Shown here: in pieces, positions 18,381 through 26,623 of the stretch
Layout of the letters: each line of letters begins with the position of its first letter
How positions within the stretch are numbered: position 1 is the first letter of the stretch
From: Lentzea terrae
Lineage (GTDB): Bacteria > Actinomycetota > Actinomycetes > Mycobacteriales > Pseudonocardiaceae
Direction: 5' to 3'
DNA length: 64,000 nucleotides
Assembly: GCF_003265345.1 (NCBI RefSeq)
Contig: NZ_QFWW01000006.1
Location: 366,985-430,984 of the forward strand
Position numbers and translations under genes: made by a program
Notes under the pieces: generated by a model
What the model was told of the DNA's origin: nothing
What the model saw: the letters and a program-made list of their open reading frames with translations, nothing else
Database searches by the model: none

Positions 18381-19309
18381 CCGTGGCCCTCGCACTGCTC
18401 CTCGGAGCTGCCCTGGTCGGCTGGCTGGCACCACGCCGGCTCGTCCGGCTCGCAGACCCGGTGGTGGCGCTGGTCGCGTGGTTCGTCTCCGTCGTCGCCG
18501 TGATCACCACGGTCGCCGGCGCCATGTTCCTGTTGGTAATCCCCGATCACGGGCTCGGCGTCCTGACCGTGTTCCACCACTGCTGGGACTCGCTGCAACA
18601 CGGCAGCGGCCCGACCGTCGAGGCGGTCAGCGGCTTGACGGGCACCGCTGCGCTGACAGCCCTGCTCACACGCGTCGCCGTCGTGGGCCGCCGCACGGCG
18701 CGTCAGCGGGCGCAGGAGGGCCGGCGACACCTGGACGTCCTGCGGATCGCGGCACGTCGCGAAGCGGGCCCGCACCCGACGCTCTGGCTGGAGCACGACC
18801 GTCCACTGGCGTTCAGCCTCGCGGGCAAGCCCGGCGTCGTGGTCGCCACGGACGGTTTGCACCGCCACCTGACCCCGGCGCAGGTCGAGGCCGTGCTGAC
18901 CCACGAACGGGCCCACCTCGAGGGGCGCCACCACCTCCTGGTGACCATCGGCGATGTCGTCGCGGCCACCCTGCCGTTCCTGCCGCTGTTCAAGCACGCG
19001 GCGATCGCGATCCGCGAGTTCGTCGAGATGGCGGCCGACACAGCCGCGGTGCGCGCTCATGGCGCGGACAACGTGCGAGTCGCGTTGCTGCGGGTGGCCG
19101 GACACGGTGCACCTGGTGCGGCCCTGGCGATGAGCAGGGACGCCGTGGAGACGAGGCTGGCGCGGTTGCACCAACGGCGCAGCGCTCCGAGCACGGTGCG
19201 GCGGCTGCTGTCGTGCGGTCTCGCGGGTGCCACGGCCATGGTGCTGCCCGCCATCGCGGCCGCCGGTGGGCTGACGGCCCTGATGCTGCTGGTCTGCCCG
19301 GCCGGCTAG
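18377..19309 (+). CDS. M56-family membrane metallopeptidase (BlaR1-like)
   Basis: This 310-aa membrane zinc peptidase has HERAH at 176-180, with N-terminal hydrophobic helices (about 2-18, 28-56 and 88-104) and two C-terminal helices. It lacks the large penicillin-binding sensor domain of BlaR1, like most actinobacterial M56 proteins paired with BlaI. It probably cleaves or triggers cleavage of the neighbouring repressor. The ATGA overlap with the BlaI gene implies a two-gene operon. Confidence 0.9.
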   Translation: MTVALALLLGAALVGWLAPRRLVRLADPVVALVAWFVSVVAVITTVAGAMFLLVIPDHGLGVLTVFHHCWDSLQHGSGPTVEAVSGLTGTAALTALLTRVAVVGRRTARQRAQEGRRHLDVLRIAARREAGPHPTLWLEHDRPLAFSLAGKPGVVVATDGLHRHLTPAQVEAVLTHERAHLEGRHHLLVTIGDVVAATLPFLPLFKHAAIAIREFVEMAADTAAVRAHGADNVRVALLRVAGHGAPGAALAMSRDAVETRLARLHQRRSAPSTVRRLLSCGLAGATAMVLPAIAAAGGLTALMLLVCPAG

Positions 19310-19312
19310 CGC

Positions 19313-20104
19313 TCAGTCGCCGAGGAAAGTGGCCGCACGGCTCGTCCAGGTCTTGATGTCTTCCACCGAGGTCGACACGTGCAGAACCGAGTTCGGGATG
19401 AGCTCGTGCAGTCGTTCCGCCGTGGCCACCGGGTGCAACGGATCGGTGGCCCAGGCCAGGATCAGGGTGGGATGGCTCAGCTGCGCGATCTCCTCGGGAG
19501 CCGGCAGATCGGATGCGCCGACGCCTTTGAGGAGTGGCGCGAGCAGTTCGTCCGCCACGTCCGGGGTCAGGTCGAACTTCGGATAACCGGCGAAGATCGG
19601 CAGCGGCTCGCTGCGGGCCCACTCCTCGCGCCACGCCGGTGCTCCGTGGGTCTCGATGCGGCGAGCGGTGTCGAGATACCAGTCTCGTGCCTTCTGCGGT
19701 CCGGTTTCCCATGCGACAGGCGGAATAAGCAGGACCAGCCGCCGGAACCGGTCCGGTGCGGCGATCGCTGAACGCAACGCGACGTCGCACCCCAGCGAAG
19801 ATCCGGCGAAGTCCATCGGTTCGTCGAGCTCGAGCGTGTCCAGCAGCCCGAGCAGGTCGCGCGTGAAGTTCTCGAACCGGTAGTCGTCCGGCTCTGGACG
19901 GCCGGTGGAGTTTCCGTGTCCGCGCTGGTCGTAGGTGAGCAGACGGCGTCCTGCGGCCAGTGCGTCGACGTCGAAGAGCTCCAGCCGCCGCACCGCGCGC
20001 CGGCTGAGGAAAACGCCGTGGGCGTAACCGATCGGCGTTCCGGAACCGGTGAGCTGGTATGCGATCCGCGCACCGTCGCGAACGAAGTAGTTGTCGGATG
20101 TCAT
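19313..20104 (-). CDS. Alpha/beta hydrolase
   Basis: This 263-aa alpha/beta hydrolase has YDQRGHGNS and the nucleophile elbow AGSSLGC. A C-terminal GH-type catalytic histidine is not evident; the last strand reads SVLHVSTSVED, so the general base is uncertain. AGGAGG sits seven bases before the ATG at 20104, which is preferred over the longer frame to 20131. A CsoR/CstR-type inverted repeat lies 63 bp upstream, hinting at copper or persulfide control. It converges with the M56 gene. Confidence 0.82.
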   Translation of the reverse strand: MTSDNYFVRDGARIAYQLTGSGTPIGYAHGVFLSRRAVRRLELFDVDALAAGRRLLTYDQRGHGNSTGRPEPDDYRFENFTRDLLGLLDTLELDEPMDFAGSSLGCDVALRSAIAAPDRFRRLVLLIPPVAWETGPQKARDWYLDTARRIETHGAPAWREEWARSEPLPIFAGYPKFDLTPDVADELLAPLLKGVGASDLPAPEEIAQLSHPTLILAWATDPLHPVATAERLHELIPNSVLHVSTSVEDIKTWTSRAATFLGD

Positions 20105-20451
20105 GCGCGCACCTCCTGTTGCGGGGTTCACACCGAGGTACGGATACGGTGTAGGGGTATCCAGATATACCCCCTTGGGGTATCGCGTGCAACCGCGGCG
20201 GTTACCTGACCGCCCACGTCAGGCGGTCACACCCTTCAGGGTCTCCCGTCGATGCATCGGATGTCTTGCGGACGATGCCGCTGGGCGAACCAACCTCGCC
20301 AGGGTGCGAATCGTGCACAAAGTTCCCTAATCGCACGCAAAACCGCGCCGTACCGCACGGCGACAAAGACAGCCTCAAGGAGCTACCACTTCTGCATACA
20401 TCGGACCTATGCTGCGTTGGCCCGTCCCCCAACACCCAACGGAGGGTGTCC
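20105..20451. other. Divergent intergenic region between hydrolase and GH95 genes
   Basis: There is no convincing gene in these 347 bases. It holds a CsoR-type operator (20167-20183), a nearby extra half-site GGGGTAT (20154-20160) and a perfect 6-1-6 inverted repeat AACCGCGGCGGTT (20191-20203) of unknown role. Confidence 0.55.
20167..20183. promoter_or_regulatory. CsoR/CstR-type operator
   Basis: ATACCCCCTTGGGGTAT closely fits the ATACCCC...GGGGTAT boxes bound by CsoR copper sensors and related persulfide sensors. An adjacent GGGGTAT on the hydrolase side could make a second overlapping site. No CsoR gene is in the window. Confidence 0.6.
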
Positions 20452-23301
20452 ATGCGCAGGTCGCTCATGAGGCTCTCGGCAGCCGCTCTCGTCACCGTGG
20501 CGTCGGCAGGGCTCGTGGTGGGCTCCGAACCGAGCCCCTCCGCCCACGCGCAGCAGGCGGCGGACGGCAGCACGCTGTGGTACGACGAGCCGGCCAGCGA
20601 CTGGGAGAGCAGGGCCCTGCCGATCGGCAACGGTGCGCTGGGCGCGATGGTGTTCGGCGGCGTGACGTCGGAGCAGTTGCAGTTCAACGAGAAGTCCCTG
20701 TGGACCGGCGGGCCCGGTGCGGCCGGCTACAACTTCGGCAACTGGACGTCGCCGCGTCCCGGCGCGCTCGACGAGGTCGTGAACGCGATCAACCAGAACG
20801 GCCAGGCTGACCCGAAGTGGGTGGCGGGCAAGCTGGGACAGCCCAAGTCCAACTTCGGCGCCTACCAGACCTTCGGCGACCTCCGGCTGGACCTGGCCGG
20901 GCAGTCCACCTCGTTCTCCGGCTACCGGCGTGAGCTCAACATCGCCGACGCCACCGCCAAGGTCAGCTACACCAACAACGGCGTGCGCTACGACCGCGAG
21001 TACTTCGCCAGCTACCCCGACCAGGTGGTGGCCGGGCGGCTGGGCGCGGACCAGCCGGGGAAGGTGTCGTTCACCCTGCGCTACACCTCACCGCGCAGCG
21101 ACTTCACCGCAACGGCATCCGGTGGCCGGCTGCGAATCCGCGGCACGCTCGCCAACAACGGCATGATCTTCGAGGCGCAGATCCAGGTGCTGACCGACGG
21201 CGGAACCGTGACCAGCAACGGAAACGCGGTGACGGTGTCGGGCGCGAACAGCGCGACGTTCGTCCTCGGCGCGGGCACCGACTACGCCGACACCTACCCG
21301 AACTACCGCACCTCGGATCCCGCGGCCCGCGTCAAGGCCACTGTGGACAGTGCGGCGGCGAAGTCGTTCGCCACCCTGCGCGCCGCCCACGTCGCGGACC
21401 ACAAAGCGCTGTTCGACCGGGTGAAGCTGAACATCGGCCAGATCATGCCGAACAAGCCCACCGACGACCTGCGCGCCGCCTACACCGGCGGCTCGTCGCC
21501 GGACGACCGGGCGCTGGAGGCGTTGTTCTACCAGTACGGCCGCTATCTGCTGATCGCCTCGTCGCGCAGCGGCTCGCTGCCGGCGAACCTGCAGGGCGTC
21601 TGGAACAACTCGACTTCGCCGCCGTGGTCGGCTGACTACCACACCAACATCAACATCCAGATGAACTACTGGCTCGCCGAGCAGACCAACCTGGGCGAGA
21701 CGGCGGAACCGTTCGTCCGGTTCGTCGAGGCGCTCAAGGCGCCAGGCCAGGTCACCGCGAACTCCATGTTCGGCACCGGCGGCTGGGTCGTGCACAACGA
21801 GACCAACCCGTTCGGCTTCACCGGGGTGCACGACTGGGCGACCGCGTTCTGGTTCCCCGAGGCCAACGGCTGGTTGGCCTCCCAGGTCTACGACCTCTCC
21901 ACGTTCAGCAAGAGCCCGGCTCTGATCAACCGCGCGTACGCGCTTCTCAAGGGCGCCAGCGAGTTCTGGGTCGCCAACCTGCGCACCGACCCACGTGACG
22001 GCAAACTCGTCGTGACCCCCAGCTACTCCCCCGAGCACGGCCCGTTCACCGCGGGGGCGTCCATGGCCCAGCAGATCGTGCAGGGTCTGTTCACCGACAC
22101 CATCGCCGCCGCCACCGAACTCGGCGTCGACCCCGCGTTCCGGGCACAGCTGCAGGACAAGCTCGCCGCGCTGGACCCCGGCCTGCGCATCGGCGACGGC
22201 AAGCTCCAGGAGTGGAAGAGCAACGCCATCACCGGCGAGCCGCAGCACCGGCACGTCTCGCACCTCTACGGACTGCACCCCGGCCACCAGATCGCGGCCG
22301 GCACCACCTTCGGCGACGCCGCGAAGGCCACCCTGACCGACCGCGGCGACGGCGGCACCGGCTGGAGCAAGGCGTGGAAGATCAACTTCTGGGCGCGGCT
22401 GCTCGACGGCGACCACTCCCACAAGATGCTCGCCGAACAGCTCAAGGGCTCCACGCTGGCCAACCTGTTCGACACCCATCCGCCGTTCCAGATCGACGGC
22501 AACTTCGGCGCCACCGCCGGCATGACCGAAATGCTGCTGCAGAGCCAGAACGGCGACGTCCACGTCCTGCCGGCCAAGCCGTCCGCCTGGCCGTCCGGCT
22601 CGGTCACCGGTCTCAAGGCCCGCGGCAACGTCACCGTGGACGCGTCCTGGACCGCGGCCGGCGGAGTCGACTTCACCGTGAAGCCCACGCGCACCGGCCC
22701 GTTGACGCTGCGCAGCGGCATCTTCGCCGGCCAGCACACGCTGATCGACACCGCGACCGGACAACCCGTCACCACCACCGGCACCGGTGACCGGCGAACC
22801 TTCACCGCCACCGCCGGACGCACCTACCGCGCCACCGGCAACTTCAAAAAGCCCGTCAACCTGGCGTTGAACGCGCCGGCCAGCCAGTCGAGCACGTACG
22901 CCACCGGCGCGGTCGCGAGCAGGGCGGTCGACGGCAACACCAACGGCGCCTTCTGGTCCGGCTCCGTCACCCACACCTCGGAGAACCCGCTCGACACCAA
23001 CCCGTGGTGGCAGGTCGACCTCGGCGCCTCGAAGGCTGTGAGCACGATCGAACTGTGGAACCGGACCGACTGCTGCGCCGACCGGCTCCGCCAGTTCTAC
23101 GTCTTCGCCTCCGACACGCCCTTCACCTCGACCAACCCGCAAACGACCGCCGCACAAACCGGGGTCTGGAGCCATTTCCAGGCCACCGCGGTCGGAACTT
23201 CGTTGTCCCTGCCCGTCAACCGCACCGCGCGCTACGTCCGGGTACAGCTCGTCGGGTCGGACCGGCCGCTCTCACTCGCCGAAGTCCAGGTCTTCGGCTG
23301 A
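20452..23301 (+). CDS. Secreted GH95 alpha-L-fucosidase with C-terminal F-type lectin domain
   Basis: This 949-aa secreted glycosidase has a signal peptide at 1-35 (AHAQQAA site). The GH95 catalytic module is shown by WYDEPASDWESRALPIGNG at its start, WNNSTSPPWSADYHTN containing the active-site asparagine region, and FQIDGNFGATAG with the catalytic Asp. The last about 145 residues begin NLALNAPASQSSTY and contain the fucolectin pattern: a His in SVTHTS, then NRTDCCADRL with vicinal cysteines, characteristic of F-type lectins that bind L-fucose. A fucose-binding module on a fucosidase makes sense for targeting. GGAGGG precedes the ATG at 20452; a GTG two codons earlier is possible. Activity could instead be alpha-L-galactosidase. 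Confidence 0.88.
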   Translation: MRRSLMRLSAAALVTVASAGLVVGSEPSPSAHAQQAADGSTLWYDEPASDWESRALPIGNGALGAMVFGGVTSEQLQFNEKSLWTGGPGAAGYNFGNWTSPRPGALDEVVNAINQNGQADPKWVAGKLGQPKSNFGAYQTFGDLRLDLAGQSTSFSGYRRELNIADATAKVSYTNNGVRYDREYFASYPDQVVAGRLGADQPGKVSFTLRYTSPRSDFTATASGGRLRIRGTLANNGMIFEAQIQVLTDGGTVTSNGNAVTVSGANSATFVLGAGTDYADTYPNYRTSDPAARVKATVDSAAAKSFATLRAAHVADHKALFDRVKLNIGQIMPNKPTDDLRAAYTGGSSPDDRALEALFYQYGRYLLIASSRSGSLPANLQGVWNNSTSPPWSADYHTNINIQMNYWLAEQTNLGETAEPFVRFVEALKAPGQVTANSMFGTGGWVVHNETNPFGFTGVHDWATAFWFPEANGWLASQVYDLSTFSKSPALINRAYALLKGASEFWVANLRTDPRDGKLVVTPSYSPEHGPFTAGASMAQQIVQGLFTDTIAAATELGVDPAFRAQLQDKLAALDPGLRIGDGKLQEWKSNAITGEPQHRHVSHLYGLHPGHQIAAGTTFGDAAKATLTDRGDGGTGWSKAWKINFWARLLDGDHSHKMLAEQLKGSTLANLFDTHPPFQIDGNFGATAGMTEMLLQSQNGDVHVLPAKPSAWPSGSVTGLKARGNVTVDASWTAAGGVDFTVKPTRTGPLTLRSGIFAGQHTLIDTATGQPVTTTGTGDRRTFTATAGRTYRATGNFKKPVNLALNAPASQSSTYATGAVASRAVDGNTNGAFWSGSVTHTSENPLDTNPWWQVDLGASKAVSTIELWNRTDCCADRLRQFYVFASDTPFTSTNPQTTAAQTGVWSHFQATAVGTSLSLPVNRTARYVRVQLVGSDRPLSLAEVQVFG

Positions 23302-23307
23302 TCCACG

Positions 23308-24216
23308 TCAGAACATCGTGTTGTCGTTCGCCGAGGTCGCGGGCACGGCCTGGACCACGTCCCAGTGTTCGACGATCTTTCCGTCCTTGCCGACGCGGAA
23401 GATGTCCACAACGGACTGGCCGCGGTCCTCAGGTCCGGTCCGGTAGTGCGCGTGGACCGCGACGAGGTCGCCCTCGGCGACGACCCGCTTGCGTTCGACC
23501 GTCAGGTGCGGGAACTGCTGGAACAGCCCGGAGAACAGTTCCCGCAACCCTGCCGAACCGCTGGGGATCAGGGGGTTGTGCTGGTGGTACTCCGGAGCCA
23601 GGTGGTCGACGGCGTCGACGTCCTTGCGGACGAGGAGCTGGTCGAAGTACGCGGTCGCGACCGACTTGGCGAACGGCGTGACCCAGCGCGGGCCCGGCCG
23701 GTTCGTCCGCGGTGAGCTCACCGTCGAGAACATGTCGTTGCCGCTGACCGACGTCGCTGGCACCTCCTGGGCGGTGTCCCAGTGCTCGGCGATCCGGTGC
23801 TCGCCGTCGAAGCGGAAGATGTCCACCACCGCCGTGCCGCGCGTGCCGGGTGTGAGCACCACGTTGGAGTGCACGAGCACCAGGTTCCCCTCGGCGATCA
23901 CGCGCTTGATGTCGTACTTCAGGTCGGGGAACTGCGCGGCGAGGGGACCCGCGAGAGCCTTGAGCGCGGCCGTGCCGTCCGGAGCGAGCGGGTTGTGCTG
24001 GATGTAGTCGGGCCGGATGAACCGGTCCACGACCGCGACGTCGCCGTCCTCGAAGAGCCGCTTCAGCACCTGCACCGTGATGGCCTTGTGCAGTTCGAGC
24101 GCTTCGGCTTGCCGGACGGCGGGCGGGCTCGCTGCCGCCGGCGCGACAGCCGCGGCGACGCCGAAGGTGGCGGCCAGCAGGACTGCGACCGCCTTCCTGG
24201 CAGTGGTGGACCGCAT
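23308..24216 (-). CDS. Secreted protein with two tandem SnoaL/NTF2-like domains
   Basis: This 302-aa exported protein has a signal peptide (1-29) and two copies of a SnoaL-like fold, about 45-155 and 185-300. The copies share YIQHNPLAPDG/YHQHNPLIPSG, VIAEGNLVLVHSN/VVAEGDLVAVHAH and VVDIFRFDG/VVDIFRVGK, then EHWD and VPATS, showing internal duplication. Single-domain versions are common polyketide-cyclase-like proteins of unknown activity. It is divergent from a TetR gene, and the inverted repeat at 24263 lies in the shared promoter. Confidence 0.85.
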   Translation of the reverse strand: MRSTTARKAVAVLLAATFGVAAAVAPAAASPPAVRQAEALELHKAITVQVLKRLFEDGDVAVVDRFIRPDYIQHNPLAPDGTAALKALAGPLAAQFPDLKYDIKRVIAEGNLVLVHSNVVLTPGTRGTAVVDIFRFDGEHRIAEHWDTAQEVPATSVSGNDMFSTVSSPRTNRPGPRWVTPFAKSVATAYFDQLLVRKDVDAVDHLAPEYHQHNPLIPSGSAGLRELFSGLFQQFPHLTVERKRVVAEGDLVAVHAHYRTGPEDRGQSVVDIFRVGKDGKIVEHWDVVQAVPATSANDNTMF

Positions 24217-24262
24217 CTCTTACCTCCGAGTCGTGACGTGTTCCGACAGCATACGACAAAAA

Positions 24263-24277
24263 TGTCAGCCACTGACA
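24263..24277. promoter_or_regulatory. TetR operator candidate TGTCAG-CCA-CTGACA
   Basis: This perfect 6-3-6 inverted repeat lies between the divergent SnoaL-like and TetR genes, 46 bp from the TetR GTG and 47 bp from the other start. It is a likely shared operator. Confidence 0.55.
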
Positions 24278-24322
24278 CGTTGTGCAGTCGGCGTCACTTC
24301 TGGCGGACGCTACAGTGGCCCG

Positions 24323-24925
24323 GTGACCACGAGAAAGCCCGGACTGCGGGAGAGAACCCGGCAAGCGGTGCGGTCGCAGCTGATGGAAGTCGCGTGGGAC
24401 CTGTTCGTCCAGCAGGGTTACGACGCCACGACGGTGGACGAGATCGCTGCCGCAGCAGGCATGTCGCAACGCAGCTTCTTCCGCTACTTCGCCACCAAGG
24501 AGGACGTCGTCCTCGTGAAGTTCGAGGCGGTCGGCGAGCTCCTGGCGAGCGTGCTGGCCGACCGGCCCGCGAGCGAGGACGCCTGGACCGCACTGCGCCA
24601 CTCGTTCGACGTCATCGTGGAGGCGACCGAACGCGACCCGCGGTACGGCCTGGCGCTGCTGCGGATCACCGACCAGTCCGCGGCGCTGCGGGCCGGCCGG
24701 CTGGAACAGCAGCTGCACTGGCAGGAGTTGCTGACGCCACTCGTCGCCGAACGCATGAACCAGCCTGCCGATCCGGGCCCGGCCGCGCTCACCGCCGCCG
24801 CCCTGGCCTGCCTGAACGTCGCGAACATCGCCTGGCTGGTCAGCGACGGAACCGACTCGCTGCGCAGGCTGGTGGACGACGCGATGGCCGCCGTACAGCC
24901 GGTGCGTCACGATGTTGCCCGCTGA
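24323..24925 (+). CDS. TetR family transcriptional regulator
   Basis: This 200-aa TetR protein has its helix-turn-helix at about 30-52 (TVDEIAAAAGMSQRSFFRYF), matching the SFFRYF subgroup. The C-terminal domain is the usual variable ligand pocket. The GTG at 24323 gives the standard family length. It overlaps the ankyrin gene by 14 bases and diverges from the SnoaL-like gene, which it probably represses through the 24263 site. Confidence 0.88.
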   Translation: MTTRKPGLRERTRQAVRSQLMEVAWDLFVQQGYDATTVDEIAAAAGMSQRSFFRYFATKEDVVLVKFEAVGELLASVLADRPASEDAWTALRHSFDVIVEATERDPRYGLALLRITDQSAALRAGRLEQQLHWQELLTPLVAERMNQPADPGPAALTAAALACLNVANIAWLVSDGTDSLRRLVDDAMAAVQPVRHDVAR

Positions 24926-25607
24926 CGACCCGCGTGCGGAGGCGCTGACCGCCGCCATCCGCACGGGCGACACCGATGCGCTCCGCCAACTGCTGCGCGA
25001 TCACCCCGAACTCGCCGCCGCCCGCATCGACGGCCGCTCGCCGCTGCACATCGCAACGGACTGGCCGGGCCACTTCCCGAACGTCGCGGACACCGTCGGT
25101 GTGCTCGTCGACGCCGGCGCCGACGTGAACGCGCGATTCGTGGGATCACACCGGGAAACGCCGCTGCACTGGGCGGCCAGCAGCGGCGACGTCGAGGCGC
25201 TCGACGCACTGCTCGACGCCGGCGCCGACATCGAGGCCGACGGTGCCGTCATCGCGGGCGGCACCCCGCTGGCCGACGCACGGGCGTTCGCACAGTGGAG
25301 CACCGCCCACAGGCTCGTCGCGCGCGGTGCCACGACCACGCTCACCGACGCGGCGACGCTGGGACTTCTCGATCGCGTGAAGGCCTACTTTCCCGGCGCT
25401 GCAACAGAAGCCGTGAACGTCGCGTTCTGGGGTGCTTGCCACGGCGGTCAGCTGGAGTGCGCGGCGTTTCTCCTCGAGCGCGGCGCCGAGCTGAACTGGA
25501 TACCGCCGTGGGAGCCGCTGACGCCGCTGGATGCGGCGCAGCGCAGCGAGGCAGCCGGTCTGGTGCGGTGGTTGCGGGAACAGGGCGGGACGTCAGCGAA
25601 GGGCTGA
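24912..25607 (+). CDS. Ankyrin-repeat protein
   Basis: This 231-aa soluble protein is built of ankyrin repeats: DGRSPLHIATDWPG, VDAGADVNARF, RETPLHWAASSGDVEALDAL, LDAGADIEADG and LLERGAELNWIPP. No signal peptide or catalytic domain is seen. Related actinobacterial proteins are of unknown function and probably mediate protein contacts. The start overlaps the TetR gene, suggesting coupled translation. Confidence 0.85.
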   Translation: MLPADDPRAEALTAAIRTGDTDALRQLLRDHPELAAARIDGRSPLHIATDWPGHFPNVADTVGVLVDAGADVNARFVGSHRETPLHWAASSGDVEALDALLDAGADIEADGAVIAGGTPLADARAFAQWSTAHRLVARGATTTLTDAATLGLLDRVKAYFPGAATEAVNVAFWGACHGGQLECAAFLLERGAELNWIPPWEPLTPLDAAQRSEAAGLVRWLREQGGTSAKG

Positions 25608-25617
25608 CGGCGACGCG

Positions 25618-25827
25618 CTACTCCTGCAGCTCTGCCAGCACGTCGGCGGCGTCGCTGCTCCCGAGTGCGGCCAGCCTGCGCAGCTCGTCGAAGTCCTCGC
25701 GTTCGCCTGCCAGCTCCACGAGCACGTCGACCGCGTCGGAGCTGCCCGCGTCAGCCAGACGCCGCAACTCCTCCAGGTCACCCGTCGCGGCTGCACGCTC
25801 CACCAGCTGATCGAACTGCTCAGCCAT
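25618..25827 (-). CDS. Small protein with two 33-residue helical repeats
   Basis: This 69-aa acidic protein is made of two related helical repeats, each with FDQLVER or FDELRRL, LRRLA(D)AGSSDA(V/A)DVL and a short turn. The layout resembles a pair of Sel1/HEAT-like hairpins. GGAGGAGG precedes the ATG at 25827. The start lies within the end of the upstream alpha/beta hydrolase gene (8-base overlap), so it is the last gene of the SARP-P450-hydrolase operon. The function is unknown. Confidence 0.7.
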   Translation of the reverse strand: MAEQFDQLVERAAATGDLEELRRLADAGSSDAVDVLVELAGEREDFDELRRLAALGSSDAADVLAELQE

Positions 25828-26596
25828 GACGCACCTCCTCCAGCTCGCGGACGGCCCGCGCAACAGCCGGGGAGTCCTTGCGCAGGATCTTGCTGTGGTT
25901 GCTGGCCACCTTCGCGCTCAGTTTGACGCGCGGGTTGGCGGCGAGCACCTCGTCGAGCACCTTGCGGCCCTCCTCCATCTCCCCCGCCTCGCTGCCGAGG
26001 CTGTCGCCGGTGGCGAGGACGAAGCGGACCGGGCAGGTCAGGCGGCTGAGCACGGGCACGCTGGCGGCGGCGACCTCGTTGGCGTCGATGCCGACGTCGG
26101 CGTGCTGGTCGGCGCTCATCCTGGCGCCCATGCCGAACAGGGCGGCGATCGGCAGCAGCAGGCGGTAGCTGCGGAACGTCTTGCGGATCCGGTCCCGGCC
26201 GGCCTCGCCGGTCAGGCCGACCGGGAAGGCGTCCACGGTCACCAGGCCCGCTACCCGGTTCGGGTGGCGGTCGGCCCAGTGCCAGCCGATGATGCCGCCG
26301 TAGGACCAGCCGACCAGCAGCGGCTGCTCCACACCCCGCGCCTTCAACACGGCGTCCAGGTCACGCAAAGCGCCTTCGAACGAGTAGTCGGCCGAGCGCT
26401 TGGACTTGCCGCGGGCGCGCTCGTCGTAGGTGATGTGGCGGTAGCCGGGGCCGAGGTCGGCGATGACGCGCTTCCAGTGCTTCTGGTCGGCGTAGGCACC
26501 GTTCAAATAGACCACGGGACGGCCGGGGCCGCCGGTGTCCTGCACGAACAGCGACGTGTCATCGACGGGCAGCATGCCGGTCCAGGGCTGGTTCAT
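25820..26596 (-). CDS. Alpha/beta hydrolase in the SARP/P450 operon
   Basis: This 258-aa cytoplasmic alpha/beta hydrolase has the nucleophile elbow GWSYGG, the acid region TGDSLGS and a C-terminal His in ASNHSKI. It begins 27 bases after the P450 stop, in the same direction, so the two are probably cotranscribed from the SARP-type site at 27880. Pairing of a P450 and a hydrolase under a SARP suggests a small oxidative pathway; the substrate cannot be deduced. Confidence 0.82.
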   Translation of the reverse strand: MNQPWTGMLPVDDTSLFVQDTGGPGRPVVYLNGAYADQKHWKRVIADLGPGYRHITYDERARGKSKRSADYSFEGALRDLDAVLKARGVEQPLLVGWSYGGIIGWHWADRHPNRVAGLVTVDAFPVGLTGEAGRDRIRKTFRSYRLLLPIAALFGMGARMSADQHADVGIDANEVAAASVPVLSRLTCPVRFVLATGDSLGSEAGEMEEGRKVLDEVLAANPRVKLSAKVASNHSKILRKDSPAVARAVRELEEVRHG

Positions 26597-26623
26597 GATT
26601 CGCTCCTAAGTAGACAGTTGGGT

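Noticed and set aside
20191-20203. AACCGCGGCGGTT palindrome as a LacI operator
   Set aside because: It is short and GC-rich, has no second copy near a sugar gene, and does not match the 1153 core.
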